A DNA stretch of 64,000 bases from positions 1-64,000 of the forward strand of contig FOSY01000006.1 of assembly GCA_900114405.1 (NCBI GenBank). The letters are read 5' to 3'. The notes below the pieces were generated by a model. The model made no database searches, had not been told where the DNA came from, and saw only the letters and a program-made list of their open reading frames with translations. Source of the stretch: Lachnospiraceae bacterium KH1T2. Lineage in GTDB: Bacteria; Bacillota; Clostridia; Lachnospirales; Lachnospiraceae. The translations under genes were made by a program, and so were the position numbers. How positions within the stretch are numbered: the stretch's first letter is position 1; each line of letters begins with the position of its first letter. Shown piece by piece: positions 55,680 through 64,000 of the stretch.

Positions 55680-56174
55680 TTAGAAGCCTTCGACAGAGCG
55701 CTGTTTTCTGTTGGCACGACGCTTAAGTGCGGCATTCCACTCGATACGCTCGTTTTCTTTTGTGATCTCAAGCGAGTATGGGATTGGCAGCGGTTTGCCG
55801 TCGCGCGTGATGGCGACATATGTAAGATAAGCTCTGTTGATAGGGTGGCGGTAGCCGTCCATATCCTCTACATAAGTATTAACACGCACTTCCATTGAAG
55901 TATTTCCGACATAGGTCACTTTAGCGACAAGTACAACTATGTCATTCGTGTAAGCACCTCTCTTAAAGGTAAGATTGTCGATAGAGGCGGTGGTTATCTC
56001 TAAGCCGGAATGACGCTGTGCGCATGTAGCGGCTGTTTCGTCTATCCATGAGAGGAGACGGCCTCCGTATAATCGGCCTGTTCCATTTATATCTTCGCCT
56101 CGTACTACATGCAGATTTTCTATCTGTGAATATTCAACTGTTCTTGATGGTCTGGTATCTTTTGTTTCACTCAA
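55680..56174 (-). CDS. Acyl-CoA thioesterase (hotdog fold)
   Basis: The 164-residue cytoplasmic hotdog-domain protein of the YciA/acyl-CoA hydrolase type hydrolyses acyl-CoA to free acid and CoA. The key helix region GGRLLSWIDETAATCAQRHSG carries the catalytic-type Asp/Glu, followed by VRVNTYVEDMDGYRHPINRAYLTYVAI. The chain-length preference is unknown. It is encoded in a two-gene minus-strand unit, with the zinc-ribbon gene upstream and about 30 bases between. Confidence 0.88.
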   Translation of the reverse strand: MSETKDTRPSRTVEYSQIENLHVVRGEDINGTGRLYGGRLLSWIDETAATCAQRHSGLEITTASIDNLTFKRGAYTNDIVVLVAKVTYVGNTSMEVRVNTYVEDMDGYRHPINRAYLTYVAITRDGKPLPIPYSLEITKENERIEWNAALKRRANRKQRSVEGF

Positions 56175-56203
56175 AATATAACACCTTCTTCTATAATAAT
56201 TGC

Positions 56204-56953
56204 TTAAATTTCATCCGGACGCAGCATGTGCCCTTCGCTGCAGCGTACAAAGATGCCAATCTTTCCTGTTGCAGCCTCAACCTTTGAGTTGTGCCGTGGG
56301 CATAAAGCACCGGAACTCTTGATATAATCATTTAAATACTCTTCAGTGATCTCTGCGGTATTACCACATTTAGGGCATTTCATCGAGTATTGCTTTTTGA
56401 AGTTTCGGAATATCTCCATGGGATGCTTGCACTTTAAGCATCGTGAGGTATTTTGTATGTAGAGCGGGAAGCCCTTAAGCTCAGAATCAGCTTTGGCGGC
56501 TTCGGCCTTTTGCATAGCCTCCTTATGATCTTTGTCGAGTACACTTATGTAAAAGCTTTTATCTTCTTCAGAGGCAGCATCTACGGTTATTTTCCTTAAG
56601 ATTATTTTTGACGCATTCTCAAGTTCATAATCAGCTATGTAAGTTTCATCAGCTGTGACACAGCACATGAGGATATGTGCGCCTGAGATAAAGAGCTTCT
56701 TTGGCTCGATTGTCATAGGGCAGTGGATATCGGTTTTCAGCTGGCCGGCAAGAAGCAGGTCGGCTCTTTCAAGCTCATATCTTCTTCCTAATTTATCGGT
56801 CAGAGTTATTGATTTCAGAACAACTGCTTTTTTGGTATTTCCTCTCTGCCATGAAAGACCGGTAGTAATATCAAATGAAGTGTTGTTATCATAAATATAT
56901 TTTGGTATTCCTATGCGAAATGGGCATTCCTTAAAACTTGTAAATTCTTTCAT
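56204..56953 (-). CDS. Zinc-ribbon protein of unknown function
   Basis: The 249-residue soluble protein's N-terminal two thirds (about 1-150) has no recognised domain and is beta-rich. The C-terminal third has two Cys pairs spaced as a zinc ribbon (CLKCKHPMEI ... MKCPKCGNTAEI), then CPRHNSKVEAATGKIGIFVRCSEGH, which resembles a topoisomerase-type or nuclease-associated zinc ribbon. A nucleic-acid-related role is possible but not shown. It is probably cotranscribed with the thioesterase gene. Confidence 0.7.
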   Translation of the reverse strand: MKEFTSFKECPFRIGIPKYIYDNNTSFDITTGLSWQRGNTKKAVVLKSITLTDKLGRRYELERADLLLAGQLKTDIHCPMTIEPKKLFISGAHILMCCVTADETYIADYELENASKIILRKITVDAASEEDKSFYISVLDKDHKEAMQKAEAAKADSELKGFPLYIQNTSRCLKCKHPMEIFRNFKKQYSMKCPKCGNTAEITEEYLNDYIKSSGALCPRHNSKVEAATGKIGIFVRCSEGHMLRPDEI

Positions 56954-57151
56954 AAAACCTCGTAATTAATAGCCAAGCCTCGCCTGTGATAAAACATTTT
57001 CGAGAAAACGTATTTAATTATAATCAAAAATGATACGAATTGGAAGTTTGAAATTGCACTATTACATATGTTATTTCTTTTAAGGAATGTAGTACAATTG
57101 AGTATTTACCGTCAAAGTGTTACAATTATAAGGAATATGAGTTTCTAAAAA

Positions 57152-57171
57152 GATGCAGCTTTTGCTGCATC
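57152..57171 (+). promoter_or_regulatory. Leader hairpin of the fructokinase gene
   Basis: GATGCAGC (57152-57159) pairs perfectly with GCTGCATC (57164-57171) around TTTT, ending about 15 bases before the ribosome site GAGAAAGGAATAA. It could stabilise the mRNA or influence translation. Confidence 0.45.
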
Positions 57172-57202
57172 AAAAATACAATGTGAGAAAGGAATAATCA
57201 CT

Positions 57203-58078
57203 ATGAAACTGGGAGCACTTGAAGCAGGCGGAACCAAGATGGTTTGCGCTATCTGCGACGAGAAGGGAAATGTATCTGATCGAGTATCAATACCAACAAC
57301 TACACCTGAGGAGACAATGCCAAAGCTTGTTGATTACTTTAAGAATCACGAGATCGACTGCCTTGGTATAGCATGTTTCGGACCTATCGATCTTAGAGAG
57401 GATTCTGAGACTTATGGATATATCACAACAACACCTAAGCCGGGCTGGGCTAATACAGATGTAGTAGGCGCATTCAAGGAGCTTGGAGTACCGATCGGAT
57501 TTGACGTTGATGTTAATGGTTCTGTACTTGGTGAAGTAACATTCGGAATCGGTAAAGGTCATAAGCATGTAATATATATCACACTTGGAACCGGTGTAGG
57601 AATGGGTGTATATCAGGAAGGTAAGCTTCTTCACGGAATGCAGCATCCTGAAGGCGGTCACATTCTTCTGCCTATCCATCCAAATGATCCTATGAAGAAG
57701 GCAATCTGCCCATTCCACGAAAACTGCTTTGAAGGACTTGCTTCAGGAACAGCTATCCGTGCACGTTGGGGCAAGGGCGGTCAGGATCTTCTCGATAAAG
57801 ATGAAGTATGGGATCTTGAGGCTTACTACATAGCAACAGCTCTTGTCAGCTATACAATGACACTTTCGCCTGAGCTTATCATTCTCGGCGGCGGAGTTAT
57901 GCATCAGAGTGAGCAGATCCTTCCACGTGTACACAAGGAATATGCAAGACTTCTTAATGGATATGTTAAGACAGAGCAGACTATGCATCCGGAAAAATAC
58001 ATCGTATGTCAGAGTCTGAATGATAATCAGGGAATTCTCGGAGCAGCAATGCTCGGACTCCAGAAACTGAGAGGATAA
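57203..58078 (+). CDS. ROK family fructokinase
   Basis: The 291-residue kinase phosphorylates fructose (possibly also mannose) with ATP. The ROK start is LGALEAGGTKMVCAICDEKG. The zinc site of ROK kinases (HPEGGHILL ... CPFHENCFEGLASG) is complete and FDVDVNGSVLGE is present. The subgroup with GALEAGGTK and PEGGH is the bacterial fructokinase group rather than glucokinases. The trk genes follow 10 bases later, perhaps by read-through, though the functions are unrelated. Confidence 0.9.
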   Translation: MKLGALEAGGTKMVCAICDEKGNVSDRVSIPTTTPEETMPKLVDYFKNHEIDCLGIACFGPIDLREDSETYGYITTTPKPGWANTDVVGAFKELGVPIGFDVDVNGSVLGEVTFGIGKGHKHVIYITLGTGVGMGVYQEGKLLHGMQHPEGGHILLPIHPNDPMKKAICPFHENCFEGLASGTAIRARWGKGGQDLLDKDEVWDLEAYYIATALVSYTMTLSPELIILGGGVMHQSEQILPRVHKEYARLLNGYVKTEQTMHPEKYIVCQSLNDNQGILGAAMLGLQKLRG

Positions 58079-58088
58079 TTTTTTAGAT

Positions 58089-59450
58089 ATGAATATTTTA
58101 GTTGCCGGAATCGGTAAGGTAGGTATGACGCTTGTTCGTCAGCTTTCTGCCGAAGGCCATGATCTTACAGTCATTGACTATTCAAGCGGTGTTTTGGAAA
58201 ACTGTGTAGAAGACTATGACGTAATGGCTATCGAGGGAAATTGCGCAACGATGGAAACATTAGAAGAAGCAGGGGTAGAGAATGCCGACCTGCTTCTTGC
58301 TATGACAAACGCAGACGAAGTCAACCTTCTTTGCTGTATGACAGCGCATCACATGAATTCAAAACTGCATACTATCGCACGTATCCGTGACCCGGAGTAT
58401 ACGCAGCAGGCCTACACTATGAGAGGGGCTTTTGCGCTTTCAATGGTGGTAAATCCGGATAGAAGCGCAGCACGAGAGATAAATCGTCTCATCAAGTACC
58501 CGGGATTCTTAAAGAGGGATACATTTGCAAAAGGTTTGGCTGAGATTGTTGAACTGAAAGTAGATGAGAAGAGTGCTCTTAAAGATCTTTCACTTTTTCA
58601 GCTCAATAGTACTGTCAAAGCTCAGATACTTGTATGTACAGTTTTGCGTGAAGGAAACGCTATAATTCCGTCAGGTGATTTCTCACTGAGACAGGGAGAC
58701 CGTGTTTTCGTTACAGGTTCTGCCAAGGATCTTGCAGTAATGCTTAGAAATCTGGGAATCATCACGCATAAGGCAAGGCGTGTTCTTATCGCCGGAGGCG
58801 GTCGTATTTCGTATTATCTTGCAAAGACTCTGCTTGAGCAGGGGACAGCTGTACAGATAATCGAGCGTGATGAGAAGAGATGCCATAATCTGGCAGAGGC
58901 TCTTCCTGATGCAAGCATTATTCATGGTGATGTAAGCAACCAATATATCCTTAATCGTGAAGGACTTGAGGGATGCGATTCGTTCGTTACAGCGACAGGT
59001 GTCGATGAGACAAATATCGTTATGTCTTTGTATGCTGCAAAGAAAAATGTTCCGCAGATCATCACAAAGCTTGGACGTGCAGAAAATATGGAGATCATAA
59101 ATGAGCTTTCGGTTGGAAGTCTTGTCTGCCCGAAAGAGCTCTGTGCGGCGTCAGTAGTACGTTATGTGCGTGCTATGAAAAATCAGGTGGGCGCAGCAGT
59201 TACGATGCATACTATTGCAGATGGGCAGGCTGAGGCACTTGAATTTGTCGTTGATGAGAATACTCGTCATTGTAATGAGCAGTTAAAAAATATAAAGCTT
59301 AAGGATAATGTACTTCTTGCCGGAATTACCCATAAGGGAAGAACTATTATTCCTAGAGGCGATTCGTACTTTGTACCGGGCGATTCTCTTGTTGTGGTAG
59401 AGAGTGGACAGGGAACGGTTCTTCGGCTCAATGATATTTTTGAGAGTTAA
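58089..59450 (+). CDS. trkA: Trk potassium uptake protein TrkA
   Basis: The 453-residue cytoplasmic regulatory subunit of the Trk potassium system contains two copies of an NAD-binding RCK_N domain plus RCK_C domain. They start at residue 1 (NILVAGIGKVGMTLVRQL, GxGxxG) and at about 230 (RVLIAGGGRISYYLAKTLL). It gates the TrkH channel encoded 14 bases downstream and binds NAD(H)/ATP. Confidence 0.95.
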   Translation: MNILVAGIGKVGMTLVRQLSAEGHDLTVIDYSSGVLENCVEDYDVMAIEGNCATMETLEEAGVENADLLLAMTNADEVNLLCCMTAHHMNSKLHTIARIRDPEYTQQAYTMRGAFALSMVVNPDRSAAREINRLIKYPGFLKRDTFAKGLAEIVELKVDEKSALKDLSLFQLNSTVKAQILVCTVLREGNAIIPSGDFSLRQGDRVFVTGSAKDLAVMLRNLGIITHKARRVLIAGGGRISYYLAKTLLEQGTAVQIIERDEKRCHNLAEALPDASIIHGDVSNQYILNREGLEGCDSFVTATGVDETNIVMSLYAAKKNVPQIITKLGRAENMEIINELSVGSLVCPKELCAASVVRYVRAMKNQVGAAVTMHTIADGQAEALEFVVDENTRHCNEQLKNIKLKDNVLLAGITHKGRTIIPRGDSYFVPGDSLVVVESGQGTVLRLNDIFES

Positions 59451-59464
59451 GGGAGCGAAAGAGT

Positions 59465-60925
59465 ATGAATTTTAAGATTGTAGGCAGGATCAATGGAGAG
59501 ATACTTCTTCTTGAAGCGATATTCATGATCCCACCGCTTTTGATCAGTATCTTTGATGGAACTGCGGGAGTAACAAGGGCATTCCTTGAATCAATGGCGA
59601 TCATTATCTTTACCGGCGTAGCTTTGATGACTTTTACAAAAGATGCAAAGAAAAAATTCTATGCAAGAGAAGGTCTTGTGTGCGTTGGTTTGGCATGGAT
59701 AGTGATGAGTGTGCTTGGCTGCCTCCCGTTTTATTTTTCCGGAGAGATTCCGGGCTACGTGAATTGCCTGTTTGAGATCGTTTCGGGATTCACCACGACA
59801 GGAGCTTCGATAGTCCCTAATGTGGAGCTTCTTTCGAGAGCAATATTGTATTGGAGAAGCTTTAGCCACTGGGTTGGTGGTATGGGAGTGCTTGTATTCC
59901 TGCTGGCGCTTGTTCCTACTGATTCCAAAGGAAAGGGCGGCTTTTCGGTACATTTGCTGAGGGCAGAAAGCCCGGGACCGAGTGTAGGAAAGATCGTACC
60001 GAAAATGCGCCAGACGGCGATGATCTTATACCTTATGTACATCGGCCTTACAGTGCTTGATTTCATTTTTTTGATCGCAGGAGGAATGCCGGTATTTGAT
60101 TCGGTATGTACAGCATTCGGAACTGCAGGAACAGGCGGATTTGGTATAAAGGCGGACAGCTTTACAAGCTACAGTCCATATCTTCAGAATGTTACAACTG
60201 TATTTATGATTCTTTTCGGAGTAAACTTTACCTGCTACTATCTGCTTCTTGTAAGGCAGTTCAAGGCAGTATTTACTGATGAAGAAATCAGGCTTTATTT
60301 CGGGATAATAGTCGTAAGTATCACTCTTATAGCGTTCAATATCAGACATATGTATGGTACTGTGGAAGAAACGGTAAGAACAGCGGCTTTCCAGGTTGCA
60401 AGTATTATTACTACCACCGGATTTGCGACGGCAGATTTTGATAAGTGGCCGGTATTTTCCAAAACGATAATCCTGGCATTGATGATCGTAGGCGCATGCG
60501 CAGGAAGCACAGGCGGCGGCTTAAAATGCTCGCGAGTTCTTCTTTTGATAAAAGGACTCAGGAGAAATATACATAGTGTACTTCATCCGCAGAGGGTGCA
60601 GGTTGTAAGGATCAATAAGAGAACGGTGAGTGAAACCATTCTCAGTAATACAAATGCTTATCTTTCTGCGTACATGTCCATCATAATAATATGTGTTTTG
60701 ATCATTTCGCTGGATGGTTTTTCGGTTGAAGCAAATATTTCGGCTGTATTATGTACGTTTAATAATATTGGACCGGGACTGGCAGAAGTAGGCCCTGCAT
60801 CGAATTTCTTGGCATATGGAATTTTATCTAAGGTTGTTCTGATCTTCTGTATGCTGCTTGGAAGATTGGAAATATTCCCTATACTTGTACTCTTCTCGGG
60901 CAGCACATGGAAAAAGATGGGATGA
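59465..60925 (+). CDS. trkH: Trk potassium uptake protein TrkH
   Basis: The 486-residue potassium-translocating membrane subunit has four membrane-pore-membrane units. The selectivity-loop segments are recognisable as SGFTTTGASI, FGTAGTGGFGIK, STGGGLK and FNNIGPGLAEVG. It partners TrkA, encoded just upstream, to import potassium. GGGAGCGAAAGAGT precedes the ATG. Confidence 0.95.
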   Translation: MNFKIVGRINGEILLLEAIFMIPPLLISIFDGTAGVTRAFLESMAIIIFTGVALMTFTKDAKKKFYAREGLVCVGLAWIVMSVLGCLPFYFSGEIPGYVNCLFEIVSGFTTTGASIVPNVELLSRAILYWRSFSHWVGGMGVLVFLLALVPTDSKGKGGFSVHLLRAESPGPSVGKIVPKMRQTAMILYLMYIGLTVLDFIFLIAGGMPVFDSVCTAFGTAGTGGFGIKADSFTSYSPYLQNVTTVFMILFGVNFTCYYLLLVRQFKAVFTDEEIRLYFGIIVVSITLIAFNIRHMYGTVEETVRTAAFQVASIITTTGFATADFDKWPVFSKTIILALMIVGACAGSTGGGLKCSRVLLLIKGLRRNIHSVLHPQRVQVVRINKRTVSETILSNTNAYLSAYMSIIIICVLIISLDGFSVEANISAVLCTFNNIGPGLAEVGPASNFLAYGILSKVVLIFCMLLGRLEIFPILVLFSGSTWKKMG

Positions 60926-61015
60926 TAGTGTATTGTCTCGTTCTTATTTACTCTAATGCTCCGGCTCGAAATCGCCGGCATAAGATTAAATGTGAATGAG
61001 ACAAGGAGGCAGAAA

Positions 61016-61885
61016 TTGAAAGAGATGAAGAAGCAAGTGAGACGTGATGCATCACGTATACTTTTTTGCGCGATCGCTGGTGTGATAATGTCAGTTAATA
61101 TTCGTACATTTGTACACACAGGAGGGCTTCTTCCGGGCGGATTCAGTGGTGTGACGATTCTTTTACAGAATATATTTCAGCGGTTTTTGGGACTGCAGAT
61201 ACCTTATGGAGCGTTCTACTTCCTGCTGAATTTCGTCCCGGCACTGATAAGCTTTAAGTACATAGGTAAAAAATTTACGCTGTATTCATGCATAACTATT
61301 TTGATAAATTCAGTAGCGACGGATATCATACCGGTAAAGGTCATTACCTATGATGTGCTTTTGATAAGCATATTTGGAGGTATGATAAATGGTTTTGCGA
61401 TATCGCTCTGCCTGAAAGCAGGTGCTACAAGCGGAGGTACTGATTTTATAGCTATAGCTGTGTCTGAGAAGTATGGAATTGATTTCTTTAATTATATTCT
61501 GGCATTTAATGCGATGGTGCTTGCATGCGACGGTTTCCTTTTTGGATGGGATAAGGCTTTATATTCGATAATATTCCAGTTCACTTCAACAGAGGTTATT
61601 CATATATGTTATAAGAGATATAAGAAGAATACACTGCTGATCGTGACGGACTATCCGGAAGATGTAACGAATGTGATATATAAGACCACCGGGCATGGTG
61701 CAACAGATGTACACGCGGTAGGTTCATATGACAATGAGCCTAGAACGATGGTATATTCAGTTATTTCAAGCGAAGATCTGAAAAAAGTTATAAAAGAAGT
61801 AAGAGACGTAGACAGCAAGGCATTCATAAATGTGATGAACACCGAAGCATTGTATGGAAAATTTTGGATGCGTCCTAATGATTAA
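61016..61885 (+). CDS. YitT family membrane protein
   Basis: The 289-residue protein has five to six helices (DUF161) and a C-terminal DUF2179 ACT-like domain (from about 215, YKKNTLLIVTDYPEDVTNVIYKTTGHGATDVHAVGSY). TTG 61016, six bases after AAGGAGG, is the best supported start; ATG 61025 is the alternative, and the open frame back to 60956 has no ribosome site. The family function is poorly defined and a transport role is often proposed. The hairpin CCGGC/GCCGG at 60960-60980 separates it from trkH. Confidence 0.85.
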   Translation: MKEMKKQVRRDASRILFCAIAGVIMSVNIRTFVHTGGLLPGGFSGVTILLQNIFQRFLGLQIPYGAFYFLLNFVPALISFKYIGKKFTLYSCITILINSVATDIIPVKVITYDVLLISIFGGMINGFAISLCLKAGATSGGTDFIAIAVSEKYGIDFFNYILAFNAMVLACDGFLFGWDKALYSIIFQFTSTEVIHICYKRYKKNTLLIVTDYPEDVTNVIYKTTGHGATDVHAVGSYDNEPRTMVYSVISSEDLKKVIKEVRDVDSKAFINVMNTEALYGKFWMRPND

Positions 61886-61890
61886 AAAAG

Positions 61891-61925
61891 AGGCAGATGG
61901 CATGGTTAAATGTCATCTGCCTTTT
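61891..61925 (+). terminator. Terminator after the YitT gene
   Basis: AGGCAGATG (61891-61899) pairs with CATCTGCCT (61914-61922), with further pairing inside, followed by TTTTG. Confidence 0.85.
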
Positions 61926-62052
61926 GTATGCGTGCTTTGGGCAAAAACTTATACTAGTGTTTTGGCACATTCATAATTAAACTTATGCCATAGCTTGAAT
62001 GAGCCTTATGCTGGCGATTTCAAGATAGGACATTAGTTTAATTTAGAACGTG

Positions 62053-63633
62053 TCAATACACTAGGTCATCAGGCTCATGAATGAGTACAGTAGTGTCCCT
62101 GCCAAGCTTCTTGGCTTCATAAAGGGCTCTGTCAGCAATTGAGGTAAAGTCCCAAAGCCTGTTTGAATCAGTAGGAATATTGTTGCATATACCCTGAGAT
62201 ATGGTGATCGGAGGGAGACTTAGAGCAGAGAGGATCTCTGACAATTTGTTTCTAAGGTCTGTAGTTGTTACAGAGATCTCATCGTCTGAGCAGTTAGTGA
62301 AGAGTATCTGGAACTCATCGCCTCCATATCGTGCGCAAAAAACCTTAGGGTTTTCGATGCTGCGCATAGCGTCGGCGAGAGCCTGCAGACAATTATCACC
62401 TGTCTGGTGCCCGTAAGTATCATTGATCTGCTTGAAATTATCAATATCAAGCATTTCCACGCCGAGGAACAGCTCATTCTTTTTAGCAGATTCAAAAAGC
62501 TTGTCAGACTCTTCGTTCAGACGTTTGCGATTGGCAAGCTTTGTAAGCTCGTCAGTGCCAAGCCTTTTCTGCAGGGCAAAGTTAGCCTTTTCAGTTTCAA
62601 GAAGGCTCTGATGTGTCTCCATCATTATCTTCATGACATTATAAAGCGATTTCTTGTGAGTGTCAGATAAACGCCTGTAATGGCGCAGTTCGTCCAAAAG
62701 ATCACTCCAGCGTCCTTCGTGCTGCAGCAGATCACACCTAAAGCCTGAGAAGGTCATCAGAGTGTCTGCAAAATCATTTGAGGATGTGACACCCTCTAAT
62801 TCTTTCAGAACTACTCTTATGAGGTCGTAGCGGTTTTTACGTTTCAAATACGTCATAAGTTCAGTACAGTCATCAAGGTAGTCAACTTTGTATTCGCACT
62901 CGTGAAGTGCCTGCATCATATTATCAAGGCATCTCTTTTCTTCCATTTCATCCTTGCAAAGGTCAGAGTACATAAGACGCATGAGATAATAGTCTACTTC
63001 GTAAGACTGCTCAGGACGTGCTGCAAACATCTCTTCAAGCTTTGCGAGCTCTTCTGCCGCGCGTTTTTTCTGCATAAGACTGATATATATACGGATCGTG
63101 TTTATCTGTATCTGGATAGGAAGATAAGCATAGTGATCGTCATTTTGAATATGCTTTATATACTTATTGCATATCAGTATTTCTTCTAAAGCGGAGAGAT
63201 CGTCGCCGCCTTTATGCAGAAGAGTGCTGTAGTTTGCATGAACCATTGCTCCCAAAACGTAGAGAGAATACCGCTCGATCAAGATATTTGCCTGAGAGTA
63301 GCTTTCGATAGCTCCGGATATATTTCCCTGATGCTCACAGAGTATTCCGAAAAGATTATAGCATTCGCCAAGTAGCTGCCAGTCTGCAGCAGCGAAAAGT
63401 TCTTTCATGGCTGCATTGATATAACGCATGCAGTTTTCAGAGTCGCATTGCGTAAAGTATGCGTCGCCGATGGAAAAATCAGCATAACCGGCTAATGCAG
63501 AATCACAGATGGAGTCTGCATATAGGTGTAATTCCTCAGCATAATCAATGACAGAACGAGGTGAGCTGAAACGTTCTTCATTACAGAGTTTTATTAAATT
63601 TTGGATTTTTTCGGGGTAATTGTTAATAATCAT
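62053..63633 (-). CDS. Diguanylate cyclase with helical-repeat N-terminus
   Basis: The 526-residue protein's N-terminal part (about 1-345) is all-helical with TPR-like repeats (SALAGYADFSIGDAYFTQCD, LGECYNLFGILCEHQGNISGAIESY). A linking coiled coil (about 340-365) leads to a C-terminal GGDEF domain with the intact signature GGDEF at 437-441 and the upstream LTKLANRKRLNEE and DIDNFKQINDTYGHQTGDNCL. It should make cyclic di-GMP from GTP, with the TPR part as sensor or partner-binding module. No membrane segment is present. The gene is transcribed alone. Confidence 0.92.
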   Translation of the reverse strand: MIINNYPEKIQNLIKLCNEERFSSPRSVIDYAEELHLYADSICDSALAGYADFSIGDAYFTQCDSENCMRYINAAMKELFAAADWQLLGECYNLFGILCEHQGNISGAIESYSQANILIERYSLYVLGAMVHANYSTLLHKGGDDLSALEEILICNKYIKHIQNDDHYAYLPIQIQINTIRIYISLMQKKRAAEELAKLEEMFAARPEQSYEVDYYLMRLMYSDLCKDEMEEKRCLDNMMQALHECEYKVDYLDDCTELMTYLKRKNRYDLIRVVLKELEGVTSSNDFADTLMTFSGFRCDLLQHEGRWSDLLDELRHYRRLSDTHKKSLYNVMKIMMETHQSLLETEKANFALQKRLGTDELTKLANRKRLNEESDKLFESAKKNELFLGVEMLDIDNFKQINDTYGHQTGDNCLQALADAMRSIENPKVFCARYGGDEFQILFTNCSDDEISVTTTDLRNKLSEILSALSLPPITISQGICNNIPTDSNRLWDFTSIADRALYEAKKLGRDTTVLIHEPDDLVY

Positions 63634-63676
63634 ACTAGAGATTATAGCATTAAATGATAAAAGAATGTAAAAAAAA

Positions 63677-63705
63677 CGGAGTAGAAATGTAAAATCTCTA
63701 CTCCG
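63677..63705 (-). terminator. Terminator of typA
   Basis: The nine-base perfect stem CGGAGTAGA / TCTACTCCG, read on the minus strand, is followed by a T run (63671-63676). It lies just after the typA stop codon. Confidence 0.9.
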
Positions 63706-63717
63706 AAAAAAAGAAAA

Positions 63718-64000
63718 TTATTTCTTTGCTTTAGCCTTAGCGCTGATTCCTGCTCTCTTTCTCATAACCGGATCAAGAATTCTCTTACGGATACGAAGAG
63801 TTACAGGTGTAACTTCAAGAAGCTCATCAGCATCGATGAAGTCAAGTGCCTGCTCAAGAGAAAGGTTGATAGGCGGAACAAGTCTGAGTGCTTCATCAGA
63901 AGATGATGTACGAGTATTTGAAAGGTGCTTTGTCTTGCAGACGTTAACCTCGATATCCTCACTTCTTGGGTTAGAACCGATTACCATTCCTGAGTAAACC
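63718..64000 (-). CDS. typA: Translational GTPase TypA/BipA, C-terminal end
   Basis: Only the last 94 codons lie in the window; the gene runs off the right edge. The sequence [35 protein letters not shown], then [31 protein letters not shown], is the characteristic BipA C-terminal domain. The protein is a ribosome-associated GTPase needed under stress. The short Lys/Ala tail ([11 protein letters not shown]) is usual for clostridial members. Confidence 0.95.
   Translation of the reverse strand, partial: VYSGMVIGSNPRSEDIEVNVCKTKHLSNTRTSSSDEALRLVPPINLSLEQALDFIDADELLEVTPVTLRIRKRILDPVMRKRAGISAKAKAKK

Overview
The window is AT-rich, densely packed DNA from a Gram-positive, anaerobic, carbohydrate-using bacterium of the Clostridia. 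Lachnospiraceae (Butyrivibrio-like) is the best guess. The basis is the gene content (pyruvate phosphate dikinase, BspA-type and InlB-type surface proteins, a type VII-secretion-like cluster, Rpn nuclease, ISLre2 remnant, ABC-fed beta-glucoside use) and the purine-rich ribosome binding sites. The genus is not proven. No rRNA, tRNA or CRISPR array was seen.

Layout. 1-2938 (-): the start of a large secreted InlB-repeat protein with a run of ten G in its signal-peptide codons. 3164-3264 and 8091-8236: two copies of a structured intergenic repeat. 3341-4008: a decayed ISLre2 transposase. 4761-5964: an Rpn-type nuclease gene followed by a stand-alone second copy of its C-terminal cassette. 6210-8074: mannose-6-phosphate isomerase and a ribokinase-family sugar kinase. 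8325-9881: a BspA-like leucine-rich-repeat surface protein. 9951-16825: an AraC-type regulator divergent from a beta-glucoside operon (binding lipoprotein, two permeases, ROK kinase, family 1 glycosidase). 16928-25536: an FtsH-like protease, CstA-type transporter, membrane protein of unknown function, MocR regulator, enolase and a lipoprotein. 25576-27333 (-): a three-gene Esx/DUF4176/DUF3592 unit convergent with that lipoprotein gene. The two converging units carry the same 42-bp upstream element.

27558-43526 is one long, tightly overlapping polysaccharide operon. It has a nonulosonic-acid branch (NeuB-like synthase, a cytidylyltransferase/PseG-like fusion), glycosyltransferases, an initiating sugar-phosphate transferase, two flippases and a polymerase-like membrane protein. 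After it come htpG under a perfect CIRCE operator, a class A penicillin-binding protein, ppdK, a Crp/Fnr regulator divergent from a small unknown gene, a YfhO-family membrane protein, a thioesterase, a zinc-ribbon protein, a fructokinase, the TrkA/TrkH potassium system, a YitT-family protein, a GGDEF protein and the 3' end of typA/bipA.

The observations most worth a second look are: the Rpn gene with an intragenic ribosome binding site and a duplicated spare C-terminal cassette; the shared 42-bp element in front of the convergent lipoprotein and Esx/DUF4176 units; the G10 tract in the surface-protein signal peptide; the compensatory base changes in the dispersed repeat; and the two-flippase nonulosonic-acid polysaccharide locus.
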